This document shows positions 8,634-16,473 of a DNA stretch of 34,981 nt, piece after piece. The DNA lies in assembly GCF_000430045.1 (NCBI RefSeq), contig NZ_KE387027.1, positions 75,700 to 110,680 of the forward strand, in the 5' to 3' direction. How positions within the stretch are numbered: position 1 is the first letter of the stretch; every line of letters begins with the position of its first letter. Made by a program: the position numbers and the translations under genes. Below the pieces are notes generated by a model that was given only the letters and a program-made list of their open reading frames with translations, was not told where the DNA came from and did no database searches. Source of the DNA: Calidithermus chliarophilus DSM 9957. Its GTDB lineage: Bacteria; Deinococcota; Deinococci; Deinococcales; Thermaceae.

Positions 8634-9566
8634 CTAGCTCAACCGCGCGAAAGCCTCGCGGTACTCCGCCTCGTTGAGCCCCCGCCCGATCACCACCAGG
8701 CTCGACTTGCCGCTGCGGGGCTTGCCGGTGAGCTCCATGCCGAAGATCTCGCGCACCGCCTGGAACAGCACCTCCTCCTCGAAGCCCTGCACGCTCAAAA
8801 AGCCCTTGGCCCGGTAGAGGCGGTCGGGGCGGGAGATGATGTAGTTCTCGATGAACTCGTTGACCCGCTCGCGCTTGAGGGGCTTGGCGTTGGTCAGGGT
8901 GAAGGTGGCGACGTCGGGGGTGTGGAGGTGCTGGTAGCCCCTGGGCTTCCACTCAGGGTCGAAGGCCTTGAGCGCGAGCAGGCCGTCGGGCTCCACGCGG
9001 GCGTGGGCGGTTTCGCGCACCTCGGCCAGCGGGTTGATCTGGGCGATGACCTTTCGGGCTTCCTCGAGCTGCTCCGGCGTGGCGAGGTCGGTCTTGTTGA
9101 GGATCACGGTGTTGGCGTAGGCGAGCTGGATGGCGCCCTCGGGGCCGTCGCGCAGGGTGCGCTCGAGGTTGCGCGCGTCGGCCACCCCCACGATGCCGTC
9201 GAGCTCGAACTTGGCGCGGGCGAAGGGGTCGAGGACGGTCTGGGCCACCGGGACGGGGTCGGCGAGGCCGGAGAGCTCGATGAGGATGTGCTCGGGCGGG
9301 GTGGACTTGGCCGCGATCTTGAACAGCGAGCTCATCAGGTCGTCGCGCCCCACGCAGCACAAGCAGCCGTTGGAGAGCTCGGCGATGCCGTCGGAGTCCA
9401 CGTTCTCGATGAGCGCCCCGTCCACGCCGGTCTCGCCGAACTCGTTGACGATCACCCCGAAGCGCCGCGCCCCGGAGTTGACGAGGTGGTTGACCAGCGT
9501 GGTCTTGCCGGCGCCGAGGAAGCCGCCGATGACGGTGACCGGAACACGGGTTTTGAACTTGACCAT
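8634..9566 (-). CDS. CobW/COG0523-family GTPase, probable metallochaperone
   Basis: A 310-residue G3E-family GTPase. It has Walker A GGFLGAGKTT (residues 14-23), NEFGETGVDGALI, the hallmark metal-binding GCLCC (67-71), a Walker B-like HILIELSGLADP, the guanine-specificity ILNKTDL and a C-terminal CobW_C domain. COG0523 proteins deliver metals, above all zinc, to client proteins, or act in cobalamin or nitrile hydratase maturation. The absence of cobalamin genes nearby favours a zinc-type role. There is no long histidine tail. It is divergent from the SlyD-type gene, with a Fur-family-like inverted repeat in the shared region (9653-9668). Start ATG with GAGAGGG upstream. Confidence 0.88.
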   Translation of the reverse strand: MVKFKTRVPVTVIGGFLGAGKTTLVNHLVNSGARRFGVIVNEFGETGVDGALIENVDSDGIAELSNGCLCCVGRDDLMSSLFKIAAKSTPPEHILIELSGLADPVPVAQTVLDPFARAKFELDGIVGVADARNLERTLRDGPEGAIQLAYANTVILNKTDLATPEQLEEARKVIAQINPLAEVRETAHARVEPDGLLALKAFDPEWKPRGYQHLHTPDVATFTLTNAKPLKRERVNEFIENYIISRPDRLYRAKGFLSVQGFEEEVLFQAVREIFGMELTGKPRSGKSSLVVIGRGLNEAEYREAFARLS

Positions 9567-9652
9567 ATCTGCCCTCTCCCAGAGCTTAGCGTTCGCTCCG
9601 GCAGCGACCCTCGAGTAGATTACCTTTCGGGGCCACCGGCTCCTGGATTAGA

Positions 9653-9668
9653 TGATAATGTATTCTCA
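9653..9668. promoter_or_regulatory. Possible Fur-family (Zur/PerR/Fur-like) operator
   Basis: The half-site TGATAAT (9653-9659) and the reverse complement of ATTCTCA (9662-9668), TGAGAAT, form an imperfect inverted repeat with a two-base gap. It is AT-rich in a very GC-rich setting and lies 14 bases before the SlyD-type ATG, in the region shared with the divergent CobW gene. Fur-family boxes usually have a one-base centre, so the spacing is not ideal. Confidence 0.3.
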
Positions 9669-9682
9669 ACAGCGAGGTGTCC

Positions 9683-10165
9683 ATGAAGGTAGCCGATAAG
9701 ACCGTGGTCAAGTTCGAATACGTCCTCCGCGTGGACGGGGAAATCGCCGACCGCACCCACGAGGGCGAGACCCAGACCGTCCTCTTCGGCCACGCCCACG
9801 GCCTCCCGGCGGGCCTCGAGGCCGCCCTGCTGGGCCGGGAGGTGGGCAGCTTCGTCGTGAGCGTGCCCCCCGCCCAGGGCTACGGCGAGTACGACGCCTC
9901 GAAGTGCCTCGAGGTGCGCCGCGCCGAGCTCCCCGCCGACTTCGACCTCGAGCCCGGCGCCCTGCTCTACGCCGAGGACGAGGCCGGAAACCCGGTCTCC
10001 TACCGCGTTACCGCCGTCAACGGCGACCTCGTGATCCTCGACGCCAACCCCAAGTGGGCGGGGAAGACCCTCGAGTACAGCATCACCATCCACGCGGTGC
10101 GCGAGGCCGAGCCGGAAGAGCTCGAGCACGGGCACGTGCATGGGGAGGGTGGGGTGCGTCATTAG
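9683..10165 (+). CDS. slyD: SlyD-type FKBP peptidyl-prolyl isomerase
   Basis: A 160-residue SlyD-like isomerase. The FKBP half starts MKVADKTVVKFEYVLRVDGEIAD. The IF (insert-in-flap) chaperone domain lies around VSVPPAQGYGEYDASKCLEVRRAELP through VNGDLVILDANPKWAGKTLEYSITI. A short histidine-containing tail (HGHVHGEGGVRH) could bind nickel or zinc, although it is much shorter than in E. coli SlyD. It catalyses prolyl cis/trans isomerisation and acts as a folding helper and metal-binding protein in the cytoplasm. GAGGTG at 9673 fits the ATG at 9683; a GTG six bases upstream overlaps that Shine-Dalgarno and is less likely. It is divergent from the CobW metallochaperone gene, which fits a metal theme. 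Confidence 0.88.
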   Translation: MKVADKTVVKFEYVLRVDGEIADRTHEGETQTVLFGHAHGLPAGLEAALLGREVGSFVVSVPPAQGYGEYDASKCLEVRRAELPADFDLEPGALLYAEDEAGNPVSYRVTAVNGDLVILDANPKWAGKTLEYSITIHAVREAEPEELEHGHVHGEGGVRH

Positions 10166-10340
10166 GTCGATGGTCGATAGTCGAGGGTCGATAGCCGATA
10201 GCTGATAGCCCATAGCCAAACGCCCTTTGTTCACCCCCCTTAGCAAGGGGGGCTGGGGGGATACCCCCTCCCCGCACGCGGGGAGGGTTTCTTTCACCAC
10301 GGGCCACGAGCTACGAGCCTTTGGCTATCGGCCATCGACT
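10165..10340 (-). repeat. Composite heptad-hairpin repeat, copy C (inverted)
   Basis: Read on the minus strand it has the same order as copies A, B and D. On the plus strand there are eight heptads (GGTCGAT, AGTCGAG, AGCCGAT, AGCTGAT...) at 10165-10220. The hairpin CCCCCCTT/AAGGGGGG follows (10234-10252), then the palindrome with arms CCCTCCCCGC/GCGGGGAGGG (10266-10287). Last come heptads CCACGGG, CCACGAG, CTACGAG, CCTTTGG, CTATCGG, CCATCGA. The last unit abuts the -10 box of moaB. Confidence 0.75.
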
Positions 10341-10345
10341 AAAAT
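10340..10345 (+). promoter_or_regulatory. -10 box of moaB, leaderless type
   Basis: TAAAAT is followed by seven bases and the ATG at 10353. This spacing selects 10353 over the in-frame ATG at 10344, which lies inside the -10 box. Confidence 0.55.
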
Positions 10346-10352
10346 GGACCAT

Positions 10353-10868
10353 ATGCCTTCGGAAAGCACCGAACAACACAAAGCCATTGCCCACTCCAAA
10401 GGCCCGGTTTCCGTCGCTATCGTCACGGTTTCCGATACTCGTACCCCGGAGACCGACACCAACTATCACTACCTCGAGCCCGAGATCACCGGCATGGGGC
10501 ATAAGGTCGTCGGTTACCGCATCATTCAGGACGAGCCCCTGCAAGTAGCGGAGGCGCTCGAGGAGATGGTGAGGAGCGGGGCGCAGATCATCCTCTTCAA
10601 CGGCGGTACCGGCATCGCCCCCCGCGACACCACCTACGACGTGCTGGTCCGCAAGATCGAAAAGCCCATGCCGGGTTTTGGAGAGCTCTTCCGCATGCTC
10701 TCCTACGCCGAGGTGGGGGCGGCGGCCATGCTGAGCCGGGCCACCGCGGGGGTTTATCACCGGCGGGTGGTGATCTCCACGCCAGGCTCGCCCAACGCGG
10801 TGCAGGTGGCCTGGACCAAGCTGATCAAGCCCGAGCTCGAGCACCTGGCCTGGGAGGTGGCCCGGTAA
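10353..10868 (+). CDS. moaB: MoaB/MogA-family molybdenum cofactor biosynthesis protein
   Basis: A 171-residue MoaB-type protein. The core is [19 protein letters not shown], then [19 protein letters not shown] and the [26 protein letters not shown] region typical of MoaB/MogA. A final [13 protein letters not shown] replaces the commoner LPGSPKAV form. The family adenylates molybdopterin, priming it for molybdenum insertion, in the cytoplasm. No other moa/moe gene is adjacent. The start at 10353 is set by a TAAAAT box seven bases upstream (leaderless). A ModE-like DNA-binding protein is coded some 23 kb away, at 33220-33561. Confidence 0.88.
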   Translation: MPSESTEQHKAIAHSKGPVSVAIVTVSDTRTPETDTNYHYLEPEITGMGHKVVGYRIIQDEPLQVAEALEEMVRSGAQIILFNGGTGIAPRDTTYDVLVRKIEKPMPGFGELFRMLSYAEVGAAAMLSRATAGVYHRRVVISTPGSPNAVQVAWTKLIKPELEHLAWEVAR

Positions 10869-10913
10869 TTCACTAAACCTTACGAAGTGCAGCTCTCAAC
10901 GCTATTCAGGGCT

Positions 10914-10970
10914 ATGGGACTGACCATTCAAAAACCTGAGGTGGAGCGCTTGGCCCAGGAACGGGCCTGA
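10914..10970 (+). pseudogene. Relic of a VapB-type antitoxin (N-terminal fragment)
   Basis: An 18-codon frame reads MGLTIQKPEVERLAQERA and then stops. It closely resembles the first residues of the VapB/PSK-type antitoxin family (PF07704), which begin like MALxIKNPEVERLARELA. Full-length members have about 70-85 residues and are followed by a PIN-domain VapC toxin; here neither the rest nor a toxin follows. Genuine translation as an 18-residue peptide cannot be excluded. It lies in the 148-base gap between moaB and mutS, just upstream of the mutS promoter. Confidence 0.5.
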
Positions 10971-10982
10971 AGCCCCCGCCGG

Positions 10983-11010
10983 TTGACGCCCGGCGTTCTG
11001 CTGATAGCAT
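10983..11010 (+). promoter_or_regulatory. Promoter of mutS-mutL, leaderless type
   Basis: -35 TTGACG (10983-10988), a 16-base spacer and -10 TAGCAT (11005-11010), followed by six bases and the mutS ATG. Both hexamers are close to the sigma-70-type consensus and there is no room for a Shine-Dalgarno. Confidence 0.65.
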
Positions 11011-11016
11011 AAGCCC

Positions 11017-13548
11017 ATGACCCTCAAGGGCCAGGGTTCGGGCCCCTTGCCGCCTTTGCTCCAGCAGTACGTCGAACTCCGGGACGCCTACCCGGAGTAC
11101 CTGCTCTTGTTTCAGGTCGGCGACTTCTACGAGACCTTCGGCGAGGACGCCGAGCGGCTGGCGCGGGCGGTGGGCATTGCGCTCACCCGCAAGACCAGCA
11201 AGGACTTCACCACGCCGATGGCGGGCATCCCCATCCGCTCGGTGGACACCTACCTCGAGCGCCTGCTCAAGCTGGGCTTCCGCATCGCCGTGGCCGACCA
11301 GATGGAGCTGGCTGAGGACGCCGAGAAGCTGGTGCGGCGCGAGGTGACCCAGCTCCTCACCCCCGGCACGCTGACGCAAGAGACCCTGCTGCGGCCCGAG
11401 GCCAACTACCTGGCCGCGCTCGCCACGGGCGACGGCTACGGGCTGGCATTGCTCGACGTGTCCACCGGGGAATTCCGCGGTGCGGTGTTCTACGGCAAGA
11501 GCAGCGTCTACGACGAGCTCTTCCGCTACCGCCCGGCCGAGGTGCTGCTGGCGCCCGAGCTTTGCCACAACCCAAGCTTCCTCGAGGAGTTCCAGCGCCG
11601 CTTCCCGGTGATGCTCTCGGCGGGGCGCTTCGAGGAGGAGGCGGGCCTGCAGGCCCTGCGGGCGCAGTTCGGGGCGGTGCCGGGGGGGCTGGAGCACCCC
11701 GCGCTGCTGCGGGCGGCGGGGGCGGTGCTGGGCTACGCCCAGTCCACCCAGGGCGGGGCGCTGCCGCAGGTGCAGGGCTTCCTGCGCTACGACCCCAGCG
11801 CCTTCATGCAGCTCAGCGAGGCCACGCTGCGCACGCTCGAGGTTTACGACCCCAGCCCGGTGGGGGAGAGCAGCGAGGAGCGCACCCTGATGGGGGTGCT
11901 GGGCCTGACCCGCACCGCGCCGGGGCGGAGGCTGCTGCGGGCCTGGCTGCGCCACCCGCTGGTGGAGGAGGGCCCCATCCAGGCCCGGCTGGACGCGGTG
12001 GAGGCGCTGGTGCGCGACGGGGTGCTGCGCGAGGCGGTGCGCAAGATCCTCTACCGCATCCACGACCTCGAGCGCCTGGCGGGCCGGCTGGCGGCGGGGC
12101 GGGCCAACGCCCGCGACCTCTCGGCGCTGGCGCGCAGCCTCGAGCTCTTGCCCGAGCTGGTGGGGCTGTTGCGGGGCTCGAGCGCCCTGCTGGGCACCGC
12201 CGAGCGCCTGCCCGACCTGGCCGAGGTGGCCGAGCGCATCCACACCGCGCTGGTGGAGGAGGTGCCGCTGAAGATCACCGAGGGCGGGCTGATCCGCGAC
12301 GGCTTCGACGCCGAGCTCGACGCCCTGCGCCAGCGGGCCGAGGCCGGACGGGCCTGGCTGGCGGGCCTCGAGGCCGCCGAGCGCGAGCGCAGCGGCATCC
12401 CCTTGAAGGTGGGCTACAACCAGGTGATCGGCTACTACCTCGAGGTCACCCGGCCCTACTACGCCCAGGTGCCCTCCGACTGGCGGGCCATCGCCACCCT
12501 CAAGGACCGCCAGCGCTACACCCGCCCCGACCTGCGCGAGAAGGAGCGCGAGATCCTGCTGGCCGAGTCGGAGGCCCGCAAGCGCGAGTACGCGGCCTTC
12601 CTCGAGCTGCGCGAGTCGGTGGGGCAGGCCGCGCCTTTGGTGCGCGAGGCCGCGGCGGTGCTGGCCGAGCTCGACGTGTACGCCGCGCTGGCCGAGGCCG
12701 CTGCCCAGTACGGCTACGTGCGGCCCCGCTTCAGCGCCGAGGGGCGGCTCTACATCCGCGCCGGGCGGCACCCGGTGGTCGAGCGGGGCGGCGAGTTCAT
12801 CCCCAACGACCTCGAGCTCTCCCCCGGCGAGCGCCTCTTGATCCTCACCGGCCCCAACATGGCCGGCAAGTCCACCTACCTGCGCCAGACCGCGCTCATC
12901 GCCCTGCTGGCCCAGATCGGCTCCTTCGTGCCCGCCGAGGAGGCGCTGCTGCCGCTGTTCGACCGCATCTACACCCGCATCGGGGCCTCCGACGACATCG
13001 CCGGGGGCCGCAGCACCTTCATGGTCGAGATGGAGGAGCTCGCCCAGATCCTTCAGGGGGCCACCGGCCGCAGCCTGGTGCTGCTCGACGAGATCGGGCG
13101 CGGCACCAGCACCTACGACGGGCTCTCGCTGGCCTGGGCTGCCGCCGAGCACCTGCACGACAAGGTGCGCTCCTACACCCTCTTCGCCACCCACTACTTC
13201 GAGCTCACCGCCCTGCCCGAGCGCCTGAGCGGGGCCCGCAACTTCCACGTCGCCGCACGGGAGGAGGCCGCTGGGCTGGTGTTCTACCACCAGGTGCTGC
13301 CGGGGCCGGCCTCGAGGAGCTACGGCCTGGAGGTCGCCAAGCTGGCGGGGGTGCCGCGGGAGGTGCTGGGCCGGGCCGCGACCCTGCTGGCGGGGCTCGA
13401 GGCCCAGGTGGGCGACGTGGGCCAGGAGGTGCTCGACGAGCTGCTCTCCCTCGACCCCACCCGCCTCACCCCGCTGGAGGCGCTGCTGTTGGTCCAGCGC
13501 TGGCGCGACAAGGTGCACAAGACGGCGGTGCCCAATGAGCTGGCCTGA
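11017..13548 (+). CDS. mutS: DNA mismatch repair protein MutS
   Basis: An 843-residue MutS1. Domain I carries the mismatch-wedge motif DFYETF, with Phe37-Tyr38-Glu39 (the Phe-X-Glu that stacks on the mismatch). Connector, lever and clamp domains follow. The C-terminal ABC-type ATPase has Walker A GPNMAGKST (about residues 612-620), DDIAGGRSTFMVEM (signature region), Walker B SLVLLDEIGRGTSTYDG and the helix-turn-helix dimer part after TLFATHYFEL. It recognises base mismatches and small loops, then recruits MutL. The start is fixed by a leaderless promoter. mutL follows after 21 bases, an operon arrangement. Length is normal for Thermaceae. Confidence 0.97.
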   Translation: MTLKGQGSGPLPPLLQQYVELRDAYPEYLLLFQVGDFYETFGEDAERLARAVGIALTRKTSKDFTTPMAGIPIRSVDTYLERLLKLGFRIAVADQMELAEDAEKLVRREVTQLLTPGTLTQETLLRPEANYLAALATGDGYGLALLDVSTGEFRGAVFYGKSSVYDELFRYRPAEVLLAPELCHNPSFLEEFQRRFPVMLSAGRFEEEAGLQALRAQFGAVPGGLEHPALLRAAGAVLGYAQSTQGGALPQVQGFLRYDPSAFMQLSEATLRTLEVYDPSPVGESSEERTLMGVLGLTRTAPGRRLLRAWLRHPLVEEGPIQARLDAVEALVRDGVLREAVRKILYRIHDLERLAGRLAAGRANARDLSALARSLELLPELVGLLRGSSALLGTAERLPDLAEVAERIHTALVEEVPLKITEGGLIRDGFDAELDALRQRAEAGRAWLAGLEAAERERSGIPLKVGYNQVIGYYLEVTRPYYAQVPSDWRAIATLKDRQRYTRPDLREKEREILLAESEARKREYAAFLELRESVGQAAPLVREAAAVLAELDVYAALAEAAAQYGYVRPRFSAEGRLYIRAGRHPVVERGGEFIPNDLELSPGERLLILTGPNMAGKSTYLRQTALIALLAQIGSFVPAEEALLPLFDRIYTRIGASDDIAGGRSTFMVEMEELAQILQGATGRSLVLLDEIGRGTSTYDGLSLAWAAAEHLHDKVRSYTLFATHYFELTALPERLSGARNFHVAAREEAAGLVFYHQVLPGPASRSYGLEVAKLAGVPREVLGRAATLLAGLEAQVGDVGQEVLDELLSLDPTRLTPLEALLLVQRWRDKVHKTAVPNELA

Positions 13549-13569
13549 ACCCGTCGGCGGGGGGGAGCC

Positions 13570-15198
13570 GTGATCCGGCGCCTGCCGGAGGCCCTGGTGC
13601 GCGAGATCGCCGCGGGCGAGGTGGTCTCGGGGCCGGTGGACGTGGTGCGGGAGCTGCTCGAGAACGCCCTCGACGCCGGGGCCACCCGCGTGCAGGTGGA
13701 GCTCGTGGGCGGCGGTCTCGAGCGCATCTGCGTCACCGACAACGGCCAGGGCATCCCCCGCGAGGAGCTGCCGCTGGCCGTCGAGGCCCACGCCACCAGC
13801 AAGCTCACCGACCTCGGCCGCATCGCCACGCTGGGCTTTCGCGGCGAGGGCCTGTGGGCCATCCGGCAGGCCGCGCGGCTCAGGCTCACCTCGAGGCCGC
13901 CCGCCCAGCTCGGCGGGGCCACCCTCAGTGCTTTCCTGGACGAGACCAGCCTCGCCGAGCACCCGGCCCCGCCCGGAACCCGGGTCGAGGTGAGCGGCTT
14001 GTTCGAGCACCTCCCGGCGCGGCGCAGGAGCCTCGAGGCCCCCGCCAGCGAGGCCCGCAAGGTGGCGGGGCTGCTCGCGCGCTACCTGCTGCACCGCCCC
14101 GCGCTCGCCCTGCGCCTGCTGGCCGACGGCGAGGAGAAGTTGGCCCACGCCGGGGGCAGCTTCCCCGAGGCCGCGCGGCTGGTGTGGGGCTCGGTGGTGG
14201 CCAACCGGCTGCTCGAGCTCGACTTCGCGGAGGCCCCCTTCCGGCTCACCGGCCTGCTCTCGCGCCCCGAGCTCTCGCGCCCGCGCCGCGACCGGCTGCT
14301 GCTGGCGGTCAACGGCCGCCCGGTGGAGTGGCCCGAGGCCCTGCTGCAGACGGTGCTCTCGGCCTACAAGGAGCTGCTGCCCAGCGGCCAGTACCCGGTC
14401 GGGGTGCTCAACCTCGAGCTCCCCCCCGAGGCCGTGCTGGTCAACACCGCCCCCGACAAGTCGCGGGTGCGCCTGCTCGAGCCCGAGGGGGTCCTGGCCT
14501 TCGTGGCCCGCGCGGTGCAGGGCCTGCTCAGCGCCCACCCGCTGGCCCGCGCCCTGCCCGACCCCACCCCCATGGCCGGCCCCGCCCCCGTGCAGCGGGC
14601 CAGCTTCCCCCGCCTGCGCTTCGTGGGGGCCTTCCGCGAGCTCTACCTGCTCGCCGAGGCCGACGACGAGCTCTACGTCGTGGACCAGCACGCCGCCCAC
14701 GAGCGCATCCTCTACGAGGAGCTCTCGCGCCGCTACCGCGAGGAGCCGCCCGTCGAGCTCGAGCACCCCGAGCTGCTCAACCTCAGCCTGGGCGAGGAGA
14801 TCGCCTACCAGGAGCGGGCCGAGCAGCTCGAGGCGGCGGGGCTGGTGCTCGAGCCCTTCGGCCCCGGCCGCTACCGCATCCGCAGCATCCCCGCCTTCCT
14901 CACCGCCCACCCCGCCCTCGTCGTCGAGGTGGTCAAGGGCACCCTCGCCGGCCACTCCTTCACCGAGGCCTGGCGCACCGTCCTCGCCCGCCTGGCCTGC
15001 CTCCCCGCGATCAAGGCCGGTCACCCCATGGCCGGGGCCCCGGCCCAGGCCCTCCTCGACGCCCTGGCCCGCTGCGAGATGCCCTGGACCTGCCCCCACG
15101 GGCGCCCTACCGCCCTGGTGATGAGCGAACTCGAGCTCGCCCGCCGCTTCGGCCGCCGTGGGGTGCGGGCGGTAGAGCGGGTGAACGGGAAGCGGTAA
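13570..15198 (+). CDS. mutL: DNA mismatch repair protein MutL (endonuclease type)
   Basis: A 542-residue MutL. The N-terminal GHKL ATPase shows ELLENALDAGA, VTDNGQGI, ATSKL and GFRGEGLWAI. The start is GTG after GGGGGAGCC, 21 bases behind mutS. The C-terminal domain has the metal-binding endonuclease motif DQHAAHERILYEE (residues 372-384, matching DQHAX2EX4E) and the later CPHGRP motif (from Cys508). This is therefore a nicking MutL, as in organisms that lack MutH, and not the E. coli type. The linker region contains HPLARALPDPTPMAGPAPVQ, short and proline-rich. It would nick the strand to be repaired after MutS binds a mismatch. Confidence 0.96.
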   Translation: MIRRLPEALVREIAAGEVVSGPVDVVRELLENALDAGATRVQVELVGGGLERICVTDNGQGIPREELPLAVEAHATSKLTDLGRIATLGFRGEGLWAIRQAARLRLTSRPPAQLGGATLSAFLDETSLAEHPAPPGTRVEVSGLFEHLPARRRSLEAPASEARKVAGLLARYLLHRPALALRLLADGEEKLAHAGGSFPEAARLVWGSVVANRLLELDFAEAPFRLTGLLSRPELSRPRRDRLLLAVNGRPVEWPEALLQTVLSAYKELLPSGQYPVGVLNLELPPEAVLVNTAPDKSRVRLLEPEGVLAFVARAVQGLLSAHPLARALPDPTPMAGPAPVQRASFPRLRFVGAFRELYLLAEADDELYVVDQHAAHERILYEELSRRYREEPPVELEHPELLNLSLGEEIAYQERAEQLEAAGLVLEPFGPGRYRIRSIPAFLTAHPALVVEVVKGTLAGHSFTEAWRTVLARLACLPAIKAGHPMAGAPAQALLDALARCEMPWTCPHGRPTALVMSELELARRFGRRGVRAVERVNGKR

Positions 15199-15400
15199 GC
15201 CGTCAGCTATTAGCCCTCAGCCGTCAGCCGAAGGCCCGTGGCCTGTGGCTCGTGGTTACCCCACCCCGCGCGCGGGGTGGGTTTATCCCCCCCAGCCCCC
15301 CTTGCCAAGGGGGGTGACAAGGCGTCTGGCGTCTTGCGTCTTGCGTTTGGCGTACGACGTAGGACATACGACGTCCGACCCGCGCCCAGCTACCGGCCAT
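15198..15400 (+). repeat. Composite heptad-hairpin repeat, copy D
   Basis: CGTCAGC-type heptads (from about 15201) and CCCGTGG, CCTGTGG, CTCGTGG units precede the palindrome with arms CCCACCCCGCG and CGCGGGGTGGG (15260-15281). Compared with the other copies this palindrome has a paired T-to-A and A-to-T change. The second hairpin, arms CCCCCCTT/AAGGGGGG, is at 15296-15314. Eight heptads from GGCGTCT to GACGTCC follow (15321-15376). It lies between mutL and purU. Confidence 0.75.
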
Positions 15401-15408
15401 CGACACCC

Positions 15409-15437
15409 TTGAGCATCCGCCCCCCAGCCATTAGCCT
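15409..15437 (+). promoter_or_regulatory. Promoter of purU, leaderless type
   Basis: -35 TTGAGC (15409-15414), a 17-base spacer and -10 TAGCCT (15432-15437), followed by seven bases and the ATG at 15445. Confidence 0.6.
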
Positions 15438-15444
15438 AGTCCGG

Positions 15445-16305
15445 ATGCAGAGCGACACCACCGCGAGGCTGCTCATCACCTGCCCCGACCGCCCCGGCAT
15501 CGTGGCGGCGGTCTCCAATTTCCTCTTCAACCACGGGGCCAACATCACCGCCCTCGACCAGCACTCCACCGACCCCGAGGGGGGCACCTTCTTCATGCGG
15601 CTGGAGTTCCAGACCCCCCACCTCGACGTGCCGCGCAGCGTGCTCGAGAGCACCTTCGCCGAGCGGGTGGCGGCGCGTTTCGAGATGGACTGGCGCATCA
15701 GCTACGCCGCCGACCTCAAGAAGGTGGCGGTGCTGGTCTCGCGGTACGACCACGCGCTCAACGAGCTGCTGTGGCGGCACTCCAACGGCGAACTGCCCTG
15801 CCAGCTCACCCAGGTCATCTCCAACCACCCCGACCTGCGCGGCGAGGTCGAGCGCTTCGGCATCCCCTACCACCACGTCCCCGTCAGCAAGGAGACCAAG
15901 GAGCAGGCCGAGGCCGAGATGCTGCGGCTGATGGAGGGCTGCGACCTGGTGGTGCTGGCGCGCTACATGCAGATCCTCTCGCCCGGCTTCGTGGCGCGCT
16001 ACCCCAACCGCATCATCAACATCCACCACTCCTTCCTCCCCGCCTTCATCGGGGCCAACCCCTACAAGCAGGCCTACGAGCGGGGGGTGAAGCTGATCGG
16101 GGCCACCGCGCACTACGTCACCGAGGCCCTCGACGAGGGGCCCATCATCGAGCAGGACGTGGCGCGGGTCTCCCACCGCAACGACGTGGCCGAGCTGGTG
16201 CGGCTGGGCCGCGACCTCGAGCGCACCGTGCTGGCCCGGGCGGTGCAGTGGCACCTCGAGGACCGCGTCATCGTCCACGGCAACAAGACGGTGGTCTTCG
16301 TCTGA
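15445..16305 (+). CDS. purU: Formyltetrahydrofolate deformylase
   Basis: A 286-residue PurU. The N-terminal ACT domain includes [26 protein letters not shown]. The C-terminal formyltransferase-like catalytic domain has the conserved [46 protein letters not shown], containing the asparagine-histidine-aspartate catalytic set. It hydrolyses 10-formyl-THF to formate and THF, balancing the one-carbon pool and feeding formate to PurT-type purine synthesis. The start is set by a good promoter whose -10 box lies seven bases upstream. Transcription is monocistronic as far as seen. A GCCCGGCCGGGC palindrome follows the stop. Confidence 0.95.
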   Translation: MQSDTTARLLITCPDRPGIVAAVSNFLFNHGANITALDQHSTDPEGGTFFMRLEFQTPHLDVPRSVLESTFAERVAARFEMDWRISYAADLKKVAVLVSRYDHALNELLWRHSNGELPCQLTQVISNHPDLRGEVERFGIPYHHVPVSKETKEQAEAEMLRLMEGCDLVVLARYMQILSPGFVARYPNRIINIHHSFLPAFIGANPYKQAYERGVKLIGATAHYVTEALDEGPIIEQDVARVSHRNDVAELVRLGRDLERTVLARAVQWHLEDRVIVHGNKTVVFV

Positions 16306-16312
16306 GCCCGCC

Positions 16313-16324
16313 GCCCGGCCGGGC
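16313..16324 (+). terminator. Short G/C palindrome after purU, possible terminator
   Basis: GCCCGGCCGGGC begins eight bases after the purU stop. It could fold into a small hairpin but has no T run, so this is a weak call. Confidence 0.3.
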
Positions 16325-16473
16325 CGCCCCAATGACGCGGTGGTTTTCAATTGGCGCGCCGGGTCCGCGCTAGGATAAGCCTTGATTCAGGCGATGGGGC
16401 AGTGCCTTCTTACACGGCGCCTTCATCTCATCTTCACACCGCCTGCCTACTCTCAGGATCAGGAGGAACGAGC

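Noticed and set aside
10912-15099. Very long minus-strand open frame of about 1,395 codons opposite mutS-mutL
   Set aside because: The plus strand holds clear mutS and mutL. The antisense frame is a byproduct of high third-position GC and gives a low-complexity Gly/Leu/Ala/His-rich product with no domain.
15409-15444. Riboswitch before purU or thyA
   Set aside because: The purU transcript appears leaderless and the thyA leader is repeat DNA. No known aptamer pattern is seen.
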